Shown here: in pieces, positions 41,786-51,838 of the stretch | Layout: each line of letters starts with the position of its first letter | How positions within the stretch are numbered: the first letter of the stretch is position 1 | The notes under the pieces: generated by a model | Database searches by the model: none | The model's input: the letters and a program-made list of their open reading frames with translations, nothing else | Told to the model about the DNA's origin: nothing | Program-made: the position numbers and the translations under genes | Source: an uncultured Christensenellaceae bacterium | GTDB lineage: Bacteria; Bacillota; Clostridia; Christensenellales; UBA3700 | Length of the DNA stretch: 64,000 nt | Assembly: GCA_944383895.1 (NCBI GenBank) | Contig: CALWRH010000004.1 | Coordinates: 81,287-145,286, forward strand | Direction: 5' to 3'

Positions 41786-43102
41786 ATGAAAGTGACAGAC
41801 ATCAGACCTATTCCGAAATACATATTGAACAAAATCAGAAAAGCGGATAACAAAAACTGTCCGAGTCCTGACGGTCACGTTCGCTGCTATGCATACTTGA
41901 CTACTTGGAAAAACGAACTTATAAAAGTGACCGTTGCAGTCAAACACCGTTACAAAAAATGGTACTGTAAGCAAGTTGCCGTTCACGGACTGAACTCCGA
42001 AAAATGCTTCGTGAAAGATATGGAATACTGTTACTGTGCAAGTATGGGATTCCGTTTCGGCTGGTACGACGAAGGTTTGCAAAAATACAAAAACTGGTAC
42101 GAACGCGGTTGGTGCTGGGCAGACGATAAATATTACGACCCGTATGCGGAGATTGTCAATCTCGATTTTATAGACCGCTTGCCGGAGTTCAAATACAGCG
42201 CATATAAACTTTACCAGGGCTGCAATATCTTCAAATATTTACGTCTTTATAGACAGTATCCCCAAATGGAACTGTTGATGAAATTCGGTTTTGCGAGTAT
42301 CGCTCAAAGCAAAATGATATTGAAGCTGACCGCAAAAGACAAGAAATTTTGCAAATGGCTGATACGCAATAAAGAACAGATACTCGATTCGTATTGCTAT
42401 ATCGACGTTATCATAAGGGCGTACCGTACAGGAAGAGAAATCGCATGTCTGCAAGCGTACAGACATGCTAAATTGGCACTCCGTACGGACAACCATAGAG
42501 ATGAAATAAAGGAACTTTTCAAAGGCAAAGACCTCGAAAAGTTCTTTGACTATATAGCAAAGCAAAAGACGAATATAAACAGTTATTGCGACTACATAAA
42601 GGCTTGCAAACGTCTCGGCTTGGATCTTACGCAGGAAAAGAACTTGCTGCCTCACGACTTCAAGCGTTGGCACGATATACGAACAGACGAATACGCAACT
42701 CAAAAGGCTCTCGAAGACGAAGAAAAGCGTAAAGAACTCTATGCGAAATTTGCGGAGATTGCTCGAAAATATACATCTCTCGAACACGCAAAGAAAAGCG
42801 CGTTTGTCTGCATTATAGCGAAAAGCCCTGCAGACCTTATCCGAGAAGGCGAGGTACTGCATCACTGCGTTGGGCGTATGAATTACGACCAGAAATTCGT
42901 AAGAGAAGAATCGCTTATCTTCTTCGTTCGTAATAAAAATAATCCCGACGTCCCGCTCGTTACTCTCGAATATTCGGTGAAAAACAAAAAGATACTGCAA
43001 TGTTACGGAGACCACGATACTAAACCGAGCGAAAACATACTGCATTACGTCAACAAGATATGGCTGCCGTATGCGAGAAAAACAATAAAAAACATAGCAT
43101 AA
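41786..43102 (+). CDS. pcfJ: PcfJ-like protein
   Basis: A 438-residue PcfJ-domain protein. The C-terminal ~130 residues carry the typical 'LIREGEVLHHCVGRMNY', 'LIFFVRNKNNPDVPLVTLEY' and 'KILQCYGDHD' motifs; the N-terminal part is Tyr/Lys/Trp-rich and helical. The conserved His-His-Cys suggests metal binding or enzymatic activity, but no activity is established for the family. GAGGTGA precedes the ATG. With pcfK directly upstream it marks this operon as mobile-element DNA. Confidence 0.82.
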   Translation: MKVTDIRPIPKYILNKIRKADNKNCPSPDGHVRCYAYLTTWKNELIKVTVAVKHRYKKWYCKQVAVHGLNSEKCFVKDMEYCYCASMGFRFGWYDEGLQKYKNWYERGWCWADDKYYDPYAEIVNLDFIDRLPEFKYSAYKLYQGCNIFKYLRLYRQYPQMELLMKFGFASIAQSKMILKLTAKDKKFCKWLIRNKEQILDSYCYIDVIIRAYRTGREIACLQAYRHAKLALRTDNHRDEIKELFKGKDLEKFFDYIAKQKTNINSYCDYIKACKRLGLDLTQEKNLLPHDFKRWHDIRTDEYATQKALEDEEKRKELYAKFAEIARKYTSLEHAKKSAFVCIIAKSPADLIREGEVLHHCVGRMNYDQKFVREESLIFFVRNKNNPDVPLVTLEYSVKNKKILQCYGDHDTKPSENILHYVNKIWLPYARKTIKNIA

Positions 43103-43114
43103 AGGAGAAAGACT

Positions 43115-43399
43115 ATGAACAATTATTACAGAATTACAGCATATCACCCCGCAGAAGATTTATCCGTTATTGCGGATAGCAACGGCAAGTTTGAAAAGCT
43201 CTGGGAGTTTTCGGCTTATCTGGTATCCAAAGGTTTCAAGGTAATAGCCGTAAACAAAGAAGAAGGCTTTGAAATTGGCAATTTACCTAAAATCGCTCTG
43301 AATAATGATAAAATTACAATTCAGGCATATTTTAAAGGTAAACCAGTTGTAGAAGGTAAAATGATTTCCGTAGGTTCAAGTTATTATAATATTTTATAA
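43115..43399 (+). CDS. Hypothetical element protein, 94 residues
   Basis: The last gene of the PcfK/PcfJ operon. 'MNNYYRITAYHPAEDLSVIADSNGKFEK' and 'LWEFSAYLVSKGFKVIAVNKEEG' resemble small cytosolic proteins common on gut conjugative elements, but no family is named. AAAGGAG lies just before the ATG, 12 nt after the pcfJ stop. The C-terminal third is lower in GC. Confidence 0.6.
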   Translation: MNNYYRITAYHPAEDLSVIADSNGKFEKLWEFSAYLVSKGFKVIAVNKEEGFEIGNLPKIALNNDKITIQAYFKGKPVVEGKMISVGSSYYNIL

Positions 43400-43403
43400 T
43401 ATT

Positions 43404-43440
43404 AAAGCCGAGACTCGTACAGAATCTCGGCTTTATTTAT
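43404..43440. terminator. Bidirectional intrinsic terminator
   Basis: A 10-bp perfect stem AAAGCCGAGA/TCTCGGCTTT (43404-43413 with 43425-43434) with T-rich sequence downstream and A/T-rich sequence upstream. It separates the pcf operon from the convergent AAA ATPase gene and marks a sharp drop in GC. Confidence 0.8.
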
Positions 43441-43454
43441 GATAACATGATTTA

Positions 43455-45755
43455 TCATTTATGCAAGTTATGTAAACAATTATATGCTTCTTTTATGAAG
43501 GATCTCTTTTCTTCTTCTGAATAGCAATTAAATGAATGCGAAGAATCGTTTAAAAATCTTAATCTGTCTAATAATTCGTCTTCACATTCACTTGAAAGAT
43601 ATCCATTCTTTGCGAGGATTGTTATAAAATCATGCAAGCTCTTACCTTTCAGCTCACAAGTTTTAGATGTTTCGTATGCATAATACATATGCAAATACTT
43701 CTCGAACAGAATACGGACATCGTTTTCCGCAATATCGTTAATATCGGCATTAATAAACCTAATTACTTTGTCTAACAACGCCTCGTAATTGTCTTTAAAT
43801 ATGTTATCGTCTGTTGATAGAGGTACAAAAATATGATTATCTTTATCTTTCTTTATTTGCAAAATAGATTTGTTTTCCTTTGTAAAAGTATTAATGACTC
43901 TGAAAAAATTTTCATAGTGCATCAATAGAATAACTTGCGCAAAACAACTTTTACTCAACTCTTGCAACAACAAAGCAAAAAGCCTCATTCGATCTTGATC
44001 AAAACTAGTTATAGGATCGTCTAAGACTAAAATCATATTAGGATTTTTGTCTACTTTAATTTTAGCCAAAAATATGGACAACGCCAATGCCCTTTTATCA
44101 GACTCACTTAAGCAAAACCTATTTTGATCCACTAAATTATCTTTAAAGTAAATCTTAACACCATAAACTTTCTTTTTACCGCGCGGTGGCGTTTCTCTCT
44201 CCAACCTATAATTTTCGCTTCCCAATTTTTTATAGATTTCTTGAATCTCTGCAAAATATGTATCTAAAAATTTTGATTCACTATCATCTATTTTAGTTCG
44301 TATATCTTTAATCTTTTTTCGAATTTCAGTAATATGATCTTCAAGCTGAATCAACCTCTCGATCTCATCATTTTGCATACCGCGAATTAATACTAAATTA
44401 GCACCATAATACTCACTGTTTAAAACTTTAATCTTATTATCTATCGATTCAAGAGTAAGACTATTTTTAAACTCTTCAAAAATAATATTGATCGCGCTGA
44501 TTCCTTCATTTAAATCAGCAACTTTTAATTCAAGTTCTTCGATAACTTTTATCGCGGCATTAGTATCGGTAAAGTCATAGTCGCAACAAGTAAACGACCG
44601 TAATTTATCGGTTAACGCAGAATACAACTCTTCACGAGACCTATCTATAGCAGTTCCTAATCTTATATCAAGCTCGCTTATTTCGTCTAAAGCTTTTTCT
44701 ATTATTTCGCACTCATCACGCAATGCATATTGGCTGATGTTTGTTGTCTGCTGTCTAATCTTATTTATTAAAGTGCCGATGCTACAATTTCGATAGTGTC
44801 TCATAACCTTCGATTGCGCATTTTCAACTTTATCTAAAAGTGCAACAATCAATTCCGAAAAATATTCAGAAAAAATTTTAACGCGTCTATTTTGCGCTAT
44901 ATCTTCGCCACAAAAAGGGCATTTGTTTGTTTTTAATTTTATTCCTTCTTTTATCCACGAATCTGACAAATTTGGAGTTTCTTCTTTGAACTTATTGATA
45001 TCTTTAAGCAGTTTCGTGAGATCAACATCAATTACAACCCCGCAAATCTCTTTTACCTGTTTGACTATATCTTTAATTGAATTACAGTCTATGCTCAACA
45101 ACGATATGCTGGGAATTTTTTTTATATCGGATATATTGCTTTTCTGTTTTACATATTCTTTTAAAGCCTCTTTTATTGATATTAACAAGGATTCTTTATC
45201 TTTAAAATTTTCATCATATGGAATCTTACGAATAGTATCATAGCTAATATCTCCAATATTCTTTTCCAAAGAACTTTTTAAACTCTCAAACTCTTCTTTT
45301 TTTTGGGATGAGGCATTTTCTAATTCGCTCAATATTTTTACTAATTCAACGCTTCTTTCGCCAAGAATAAAATTAGTTAAATTTTCTTTATTTTTATGCT
45401 CAATTACTCCATTAGTAAAAACATTTTCTTCCACAAAATTAACATCAAATACTTCAATGTTTTTGCTAATATCCGCATCCGCAGGAATGATCCATGTACT
45501 ACCATCAAATTTAACATTTTTTCCGCTAATGGTAAAATCTACTTCACATTTTTCAGTTGGTTTAATCCCAATTCTTCTACGTTTTAATATATACGAGCAA
45601 TCGAGCGTCTTCAACGAACGGATAATATCGCAAAACGTCGTTTTACCATATGTGTTTGCCGCATAAATATAAGAAAACCGATCTAATTCAATTCGACCAT
45701 TTCCAGAGTTTTCATATGTCCCAATATTTTTTATGCTCTTTATACGTTCAATCAT
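43455..45755 (-). CDS. AAA_13 family ATPase (RloC/PrrC-like)
   Basis: A 766-residue SMC/Rad50-like ATPase. N-terminal Walker A variant 'YAANTYGKTTFCDII' (31-45), a coiled-coil middle interrupted by a 'CPFCGED' hook, and C-terminal signature and Walker B segments ('FCLSESDKRALALSIFLAKI', 'MILVLDDPITSFD'). This layout is the AAA_13 family that includes RloC and PrrC, anticodon nucleases that guard restriction systems and cleave tRNA when restriction is inhibited. A nuclease triad could not be assigned with confidence. AT-rich; the ATG has a weak AGGATAA site. It lies 76 nt after the type IIG enzyme, supporting a back-up defence role. Confidence 0.7.
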   Translation of the reverse strand: MIERIKSIKNIGTYENSGNGRIELDRFSYIYAANTYGKTTFCDIIRSLKTLDCSYILKRRRIGIKPTEKCEVDFTISGKNVKFDGSTWIIPADADISKNIEVFDVNFVEENVFTNGVIEHKNKENLTNFILGERSVELVKILSELENASSQKKEEFESLKSSLEKNIGDISYDTIRKIPYDENFKDKESLLISIKEALKEYVKQKSNISDIKKIPSISLLSIDCNSIKDIVKQVKEICGVVIDVDLTKLLKDINKFKEETPNLSDSWIKEGIKLKTNKCPFCGEDIAQNRRVKIFSEYFSELIVALLDKVENAQSKVMRHYRNCSIGTLINKIRQQTTNISQYALRDECEIIEKALDEISELDIRLGTAIDRSREELYSALTDKLRSFTCCDYDFTDTNAAIKVIEELELKVADLNEGISAINIIFEEFKNSLTLESIDNKIKVLNSEYYGANLVLIRGMQNDEIERLIQLEDHITEIRKKIKDIRTKIDDSESKFLDTYFAEIQEIYKKLGSENYRLERETPPRGKKKVYGVKIYFKDNLVDQNRFCLSESDKRALALSIFLAKIKVDKNPNMILVLDDPITSFDQDRMRLFALLLQELSKSCFAQVILLMHYENFFRVINTFTKENKSILQIKKDKDNHIFVPLSTDDNIFKDNYEALLDKVIRFINADINDIAENDVRILFEKYLHMYYAYETSKTCELKGKSLHDFITILAKNGYLSSECEDELLDRLRFLNDSSHSFNCYSEEEKRSFIKEAYNCLHNLHK

Positions 45756-45831
45756 TATTTATCCTCAGCAAAATCTTCATTTACATACTTCATTAATAGA
45801 AATCATATGTAATAAACTTAACTTCCCCTTT

Positions 45832-48800
45832 TTAATACACTAAGAGTGGAATTTCTTCGTTGACAATACCATGCAATACCTCATCAACTTTAGAAACATA
45901 TTGCATCTGCTTTGCTATTTTGTTTAAAAGATCCAAAAAATCTTTGAAGTCATCATGTGTAAACTCACAGTGTGTATATCTAAAAGAATGGAATTTTAAC
46001 CAGCAATCTTTAATGACATTATAGCCCGCCACTGTAAATCTTAAAATTTCTATTGGACAAGGAACCATTATTTCTATGCCGGAAATTTCGTCACGAAGTA
46101 CAATAAGTTCATGTTCCTCATCAAATGGATTTTTTGATGCAGATCTGCTATGTTCTAACTTAAACCCAGTTGGCAACTGCTCCAAAAGCATATCATAATC
46201 CAAGCCCAATACATTTTCTATAGTAACATTTTTCTTTTCAAGATTCGCAATCTTTTCCCCAAGTGTTGATAGTAGGAAAAAGGCATCACTAGAAGCCACA
46301 ATTGGAATTCTAGCTCGACTTTCAGACTGATTAACCACATAAAGAGCGCCATAAAATTCATCCAAATAGACTTGAGAACAAAATATTGCATACGCATAAA
46401 AAACCATTTTTCTAGCGCATTCGCTCTCATTCATCCCCGTTAATGAAATAATATGATCGAGAAGTGTTCTATGTATATTATTAACTATTTCGTTCGTCCT
46501 AGTATTAGGAATATATTGGTTTAAATAAATATGCCCATTTCCCCTACGACTAAGATCGTTGTCAGGGAAGTACCAACAAAATGATGCAAACTGTCCAAGA
46601 GATTCATCTAAATCTTTAGGAGCGTGCGCTAAAGAAAAACCGATAGTATCCTCGTGTTCATAAATAGCTTTTATTTCCGGTCTAATTCTAGTACCTCCTC
46701 CACCAACTCCAGCTTGATATTCAAAAACAGTACTCCATAATAGAGCATTAGAGTTAACAAAGGGTCTGAAGGAACACTGCCGTATATTATCTTCTAACAC
46801 AGTATCCAATTGTTGTCTATTCGCACAAGTGTTCAAGGCGTTTTGAAATGCTGCTATTTTTAAAGAAACTACAGTCTTATCCTGACGCCCAATCCATTCC
46901 TGTGCCTTTAAAACTCCACCAATTGCAATCTCTCGACTACGTCTTTTAAGCATAGACCGTTTAACATGAGTTAAAAGTGCAGTCGGAGCCATTTTTGAGC
47001 CTGAACATTGATTAAGAAACACAGCCTTCCCGCTATCATTACTTATAGGCCAAAAACGAGCATACATTTCCCGATTAAAGGGTTTTACTGGCAAAAATGA
47101 ATACATTACATCTGAAACAGGAAATGTTTCAAACGACTCAATTATTGATTGAATGTCCGTTTCAAGAGCTGATATTTTTTCTGTTCTCCGACCCCTTGAC
47201 ATATCAATATAATTAATCTCATTAATATGGGTATTTTCACCATACTTACGAGTGAGTAAAATTATTGCCCTACCTTGCATGGTATAGAATAGGCTATCTC
47301 CGCGAATACCACTTCTTGCATCGGCATCAATAGCAATCGCCCAAATATGGGAGAAATGTTCTATTAAATATTTTCTTGCATATTTATACGACTCTGCTTC
47401 TAAAAATGAAAGAGGAACAACAAACGCCAAAGCAGAATGACATTCAGAATCCAAAAGTTTTTTGCAACTCCAACGCAAAAACTGCATAAATGGATTATTG
47501 ATTTGTTTTTGAATATTTTGGCGATTGTGTCGACGCTCAATAGGTGGACGAAAATCATCCATCATTTCAGAAATGCGTGAAAAATCATCGGATGAAGCAT
47601 TACGACTAGAATCCGAACAAGGAGGATTACCAATAATAAGTTTTATAGGCTTTGAAGACAACTCGTTTGCGCGAATTAACTCTCTGCCTTCAATAGATGC
47701 CGAGTTAGCCTTTTCTCCTAAAAGACAATTACTTAAAGTATTAGCAAGTATAATACTTGCTTTTAAATTCCTTTTATCATATTGACGCTCCACGATAGAC
47801 ATACGATAGTTGGCAAGCATATAAGGGGCTGGCAAAATCTCAAATCCACACAAATTATATGCACCATCGCCATCATCATGCGCTATAATTTGCTCTAAAA
47901 ACGACCCTGTTCCACAGCACGGATCAATAATAGTATTTCCGTCATCATAAATGGATGCCCCGTCGAACTTATCATGGACAATTCGGTTTATTAATCTGAC
48001 AATAAAATCAGCAAGAACTTTTGGAGTATAATATGCACCATAGTCAAATCGTGATTTCTCATCAAACTTTGTCAAGAACATTTCAAAAAGATGGTGATAG
48101 TCAGGATTCATAAGTTGATCGTCTGTCATTTGTACGAAAGAAAGAAAATCTATACACTCATCAACCCATTGATCAATAAAAGTAGCGTGCCCAGCATTAT
48201 CTCGCAAATATACCATTAAATTGCGGAAAGGAAGCAACACTTCACCATCATCGATATCCTTAAACGCGTACTCTCTTATTTTGGCAGCCTTTAGAGCGGG
48301 AGAATCACAACTTGCACAAAAAACTCTATGCGCATACAACAAACAAAACATAATCACCTGAGCTACAAAATCAGAAAAAACACCTCCTGTACGAAGCATA
48401 GGGTCATTATGATTGTAAATAAGCTCCTTTAATCCATCTAATAACGTAATTATATGGCGCTCATCTTCATTTATCGCTTCTTCCATTCTTAAATCTGATT
48501 GGGCCAATATTTCATCCGCGAGATTTCTTGTTCGGACAGCTACCAATTCTACTAGTTTTTCCTCATTCACTCTTTGCGGTGCTGGATTCGAAAAAAACTG
48601 CTCCATATAAAAACGGAACAAAGGATTTATGGGTAAACGGGACCAATCCGCAGTATTTACCATATCCTTATCGATAAGCGAGACAACGGTAGGATTGTCT
48701 GTAAAACAAAAGACAAAGTCTATCCCGTCGGTTATAATCAACTTATGCCCCAATGTTAAATATCGATTAATCTGATCCTTGTAAGGGGTTATATCAAATG

Positions 48801-49080
48801 GATCTGCAGAAGGACCTTTGCCCTCAATATACCCATACACACCGAGGGATACCGCGTCTTGTATTCTCCAATCAGGTCTTCCCATGCGTCCTTGATTTTT
48901 AGGTTCTAAAATAATATCAAAATTTCCACAAGGGTTCAAGTCATGTGCAATACGCTTAAACAATGTATGCATAGGCACCCGGAATGATAATTCGGCAGTA
49001 TGTTGCCCACCGCGAATCGCTGCGTCATATTCTCGCTGATATTCACGCAAATAATTTTTTACATCTACATCAAATGCCAT
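45832..49080 (-). CDS. Type IIG/ISP restriction-modification enzyme
   Basis: A 1,082-residue fusion of nuclease, N6-adenine methyltransferase and specificity parts. Residues 69-88 show a PD-(D/E)xK nuclease ('RPDW...YIEGKG', Asp70, Glu86, Lys88). The methyltransferase has motif I 'DPCCGTGSFL' (386-395) and motif IV 'NPPC' (485-488), preceded by 'FDYGAYYTPKVLADFIV'. The C-terminal ~450 residues would recognise DNA. No helicase motifs, so type IIG rather than a translocating enzyme, although the C-terminus resembles type ISP domains. The start overlaps the end of the C5-methyltransferase gene by 16 nt, so the genes are co-transcribed. Confidence 0.85.
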   Translation of the reverse strand: MAFDVDVKNYLREYQREYDAAIRGGQHTAELSFRVPMHTLFKRIAHDLNPCGNFDIILEPKNQGRMGRPDWRIQDAVSLGVYGYIEGKGPSADPFDITPYKDQINRYLTLGHKLIITDGIDFVFCFTDNPTVVSLIDKDMVNTADWSRLPINPLFRFYMEQFFSNPAPQRVNEEKLVELVAVRTRNLADEILAQSDLRMEEAINEDERHIITLLDGLKELIYNHNDPMLRTGGVFSDFVAQVIMFCLLYAHRVFCASCDSPALKAAKIREYAFKDIDDGEVLLPFRNLMVYLRDNAGHATFIDQWVDECIDFLSFVQMTDDQLMNPDYHHLFEMFLTKFDEKSRFDYGAYYTPKVLADFIVRLINRIVHDKFDGASIYDDGNTIIDPCCGTGSFLEQIIAHDDGDGAYNLCGFEILPAPYMLANYRMSIVERQYDKRNLKASIILANTLSNCLLGEKANSASIEGRELIRANELSSKPIKLIIGNPPCSDSSRNASSDDFSRISEMMDDFRPPIERRHNRQNIQKQINNPFMQFLRWSCKKLLDSECHSALAFVVPLSFLEAESYKYARKYLIEHFSHIWAIAIDADARSGIRGDSLFYTMQGRAIILLTRKYGENTHINEINYIDMSRGRRTEKISALETDIQSIIESFETFPVSDVMYSFLPVKPFNREMYARFWPISNDSGKAVFLNQCSGSKMAPTALLTHVKRSMLKRRSREIAIGGVLKAQEWIGRQDKTVVSLKIAAFQNALNTCANRQQLDTVLEDNIRQCSFRPFVNSNALLWSTVFEYQAGVGGGGTRIRPEIKAIYEHEDTIGFSLAHAPKDLDESLGQFASFCWYFPDNDLSRRGNGHIYLNQYIPNTRTNEIVNNIHRTLLDHIISLTGMNESECARKMVFYAYAIFCSQVYLDEFYGALYVVNQSESRARIPIVASSDAFFLLSTLGEKIANLEKKNVTIENVLGLDYDMLLEQLPTGFKLEHSRSASKNPFDEEHELIVLRDEISGIEIMVPCPIEILRFTVAGYNVIKDCWLKFHSFRYTHCEFTHDDFKDFLDLLNKIAKQMQYVSKVDEVLHGIVNEEIPLLVY

Positions 49081-50135
49081 TTTTTTTTACCTGCTTTTTC
49101 ATAACTTTTAATAATGCTCTTCCCAATACATTCAGCCATAACAGGAGGAACAGCATTACCTATCTGCCTAGCAATATCAACTTTATTTCCAACAAACTCG
49201 AAATCTATAGGAAATGTTTGTAATAATGCACCCTCACGCAATGAAATACTACGATCCTGTATAGGATGACCAAATTTTCCTCTGGTAAAGCTATCAAATC
49301 TAGCTGTTATCGTAGGAGCGACATCGTCCCAAGCCATACGCCCATATACATTGCGAAATCCTATCACCGAACTATCAATTTTATGACAGTCTGCTAACAA
49401 ATCATCTGGAAGATCATCACGTCCTTGCCCCTCCTTAATAGCGCGAATCCGTTGCAAATTGCGTTCAGATAAATGATCGCGCCGATGAAGCGGTAACACT
49501 GGATGATCCGTTCCATCTTGCGGGGGCTCAGGAAGGTCTCCTATTGTATCACGAACCGTATGACGTATTCCTGTAGGTGCAGGATACTCGTAATAATTTC
49601 CAATGTCCTTTCGTTCGCCAATAACTATATATCTTTTGCGTCTCTGCGGAACACCATAATTTTGAGCATCTAAGAGCTCGATATGGACATAATAACCAAT
49701 TTGTTCAACGTCTTCAATAAGTTGCTGCAATATTGTCTTTCCACGTTTGCCGGCAATACCAGACACATTTTCCATAACAAAATATTTTGGATATAATTCA
49801 TCAATTAAATTTCCATACTTTAAAACTAGTCCGTTTCTTGAATCCGTATCACTACCTCTTCTCTGAACCGAAAAGCCTTGGCAAGGTGGACCTCCAGCTA
49901 ATAAAAATAAATCACCTCGGCTAAGATTACAACGCTTAAGTAAGTTTCCATTAAGCATTTCTGCAATATCAGCAACAATGGCAGTATGATCAAAATACTT
50001 TTTATTTCTTTTTATTGTATCTATACATAGTTTATCTATATCAAAGCTCAATAAAATATTGAACCCTGCCCGCTCAAGCCCTAAACCTAGTCCTCCCGCA
50101 CCACAGAAACTATCAATACAAGTATATTTAGTCAC
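49065..50135 (-). CDS. DNA (cytosine-5)-methyltransferase 1
   Basis: A 356-residue C5-methyltransferase. Motif I 'DSFCGAGGLGLGLERAGF' (8-25), catalytic motif IV 'GGPPCQGFS' with Cys85, motif VI 'MENVSG', motif VIII 'QRRKRYIVIG', and C-terminal 'RQIGNAVPP' (motif X). It transfers methyl from S-adenosylmethionine to cytosine C5. The GTG start has GGGAGG 8 nt upstream and lies 2 nt after the stop of the second methyltransferase gene. With that gene it would protect both strands of an asymmetric site, or supply a separate specificity. Confidence 0.93.
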   Translation of the reverse strand: MTKYTCIDSFCGAGGLGLGLERAGFNILLSFDIDKLCIDTIKRNKKYFDHTAIVADIAEMLNGNLLKRCNLSRGDLFLLAGGPPCQGFSVQRRGSDTDSRNGLVLKYGNLIDELYPKYFVMENVSGIAGKRGKTILQQLIEDVEQIGYYVHIELLDAQNYGVPQRRKRYIVIGERKDIGNYYEYPAPTGIRHTVRDTIGDLPEPPQDGTDHPVLPLHRRDHLSERNLQRIRAIKEGQGRDDLPDDLLADCHKIDSSVIGFRNVYGRMAWDDVAPTITARFDSFTRGKFGHPIQDRSISLREGALLQTFPIDFEFVGNKVDIARQIGNAVPPVMAECIGKSIIKSYEKAGKKKWHLM

Positions 50136-50137
50136 TC

Positions 50138-51457
50138 CTACACCCTCCCACGAGTTTTAATACCAGCAATAACACTTGAATATGAATTACTTACAGGCTC
50201 ATTGATTGACTGAGGACTATCATTTAACTCACATATGGTTGGAGATACAGACAACAATTCAATCAAAACACTAGCTGCAATAGCGGAAGACAGCATGGGC
50301 GGCACCGCTTCGCCGATTTGTCTATATATATCATCGGATTTACCGCTAAACTCAAAGCCATTAGGAAAACTTTGAAGAAGTGCCGCTTCTCGTGCAGTAA
50401 GTCCGCGATCTTGTTCTGGATGAGTATATCGTCCACTTGCGGGGTTCCTTGCATAGTGCGTAATTGTAATTGATGGTTTATCCCAAAAAAGTCGTCCATA
50501 CACATCTGAAAAGCCCTTCGTTTTATCTAAGCATTTAGGTCCAACCCCAGCAGGTCTATTTCCACCATTATGTGGAACCTTTTGAATAACCTCAATGGTG
50601 CTTTTTTTATGTGCAGCACTTTTATGCATAGCATCATGTGGATCTGCAACGCCAGCCTCTACTGAAGGCAAATGACCAATAGCATCTCGCACAGTCCTAT
50701 ATTCCGAAGACTTCAAATAGCCCGATGGTAATACAAAATTCTTTTTCATTCCGATTATAATTGAGCGGAAACGCTCTTGTGGAACGCCAAAAGCTGCCGC
50801 ATTGTAAATATTTGCTTTTACAATATATCCCATTTCTTCATAGGTTTTTTTTGCGGCAGAAAAATATTTCCAATATCGCGTTGATAAAAATTCTGGTACA
50901 TTTTCCATAAGTATAACATCCGGCTGAACTTTCTTAACAATCTCTGCAAAAGCCATAATTAAGCTGTTGCGAATATCATCCTCTTCGTTCCAGTGTTTTT
51001 TTCTATGTGAGGAAAAACCCTGACAGGGAGCGCATCCAATCATAACGGTTGGCTTATTCTTGTCATATCCGATCATATCCAATAATGTCGTAAGCGCTCC
51101 ATTTGCAAATGCCAAATTGGTAATATCTTCATGAATAAGCGGCGTTCCAAAATTATGGCTATATGTCATTGCAGACATCTCGTTAACGTCACATCCTCCT
51201 AGCATTTTAAATGCAGGAATCACACTATTAAGTGCAGCAAATCCCAATGAAGTCCCCCCCGCTCCTGAAAAAAAATCTATCAATTGAATGGGGTTGTTTG
51301 CATAATCTAAACGTTGGATAGGACAAAACTTCTCCAAGGCGAGTTGCGCGGCAGAAATCAACTGTTTGCTATATGGTCTAAAATCTAATGACTTACTTTT
51401 TCCTTGCAAAACATTTTTCATAAGCGTTATCCATGTCTCACACTCTCCTTTATTCAT
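50138..51457 (-). CDS. DNA (cytosine-5)-methyltransferase 2
   Basis: A 439-residue C5-methyltransferase with an N-terminal extension of ~55 residues. Motif I 'IDFFSGAGGTSLGFAAL' (60-76), motif IV 'IGCAPCQGFSSHRKK' with catalytic Cys145 (Ala-Pro-Cys in place of the usual Pro-Pro-Cys), 'ENVPEF' (motif VI), 'QERFRSIIIG' (motif VIII) and 'RQIGEAVPP' (motif X). GGAGGCG lies upstream of the ATG. First large gene of the R-M operon; paralogous but clearly diverged from the neighbouring methyltransferase. Confidence 0.92.
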   Translation of the reverse strand: MNKGECETWITLMKNVLQGKSKSLDFRPYSKQLISAAQLALEKFCPIQRLDYANNPIQLIDFFSGAGGTSLGFAALNSVIPAFKMLGGCDVNEMSAMTYSHNFGTPLIHEDITNLAFANGALTTLLDMIGYDKNKPTVMIGCAPCQGFSSHRKKHWNEEDDIRNSLIMAFAEIVKKVQPDVILMENVPEFLSTRYWKYFSAAKKTYEEMGYIVKANIYNAAAFGVPQERFRSIIIGMKKNFVLPSGYLKSSEYRTVRDAIGHLPSVEAGVADPHDAMHKSAAHKKSTIEVIQKVPHNGGNRPAGVGPKCLDKTKGFSDVYGRLFWDKPSITITHYARNPASGRYTHPEQDRGLTAREAALLQSFPNGFEFSGKSDDIYRQIGEAVPPMLSSAIAASVLIELLSVSPTICELNDSPQSINEPVSNSYSSVIAGIKTRGRV

Positions 51458-51613
51458 ATATCGCCTCCATAATATTAGCTTTATGCCTTTTTCTTTGCAA
51501 ATTCATAACTATTGTTTCTCTAGCATTGAAGTAAAAGTTGATCCTCATTTTCTTTTGACATTATACTTTGCCATATCGTTCTTATTTCTTTCATTTGGAA
51601 AGATAAATTGCTA

Positions 51614-51805
51614 CTATTTATCAAATATAATATTGTTATTTTCGCAAAACTCTGCGAACTTGCGTTGCATGATATAGTTAGGATGCCTTACTCCATTCTC
51701 CCATTCGTTAACAGTTGAAAAGGCTACCCCCAATGTCTTTGCAAAATCTGCCTGACTTAGCATCAACTTCTGCCGAGCAAACTTAACCTTGTCTTTGTAC
51801 TCCAT
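51614..51805 (-). CDS. XRE controller-like regulator of the R-M operon
   Basis: A 63-residue single-domain HTH_3 protein ('MLSQADFAKTLGVAFSTVNEWENG', residues about 14-38). Size and position at the head of a restriction-modification operon resemble C (controller) proteins that delay nuclease expression. It has its own promoter (-10 at 51844-51839), and the methyltransferase gene starts 157 nt downstream. An in-frame TTG at 51808 is the alternative start. Confidence 0.8.
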   Translation of the reverse strand: MEYKDKVKFARQKLMLSQADFAKTLGVAFSTVNEWENGVRHPNYIMQRKFAEFCENNNIIFDK

Positions 51806-51838
51806 CAATATGTAACCCCATTTTATCTTAATAGTATT

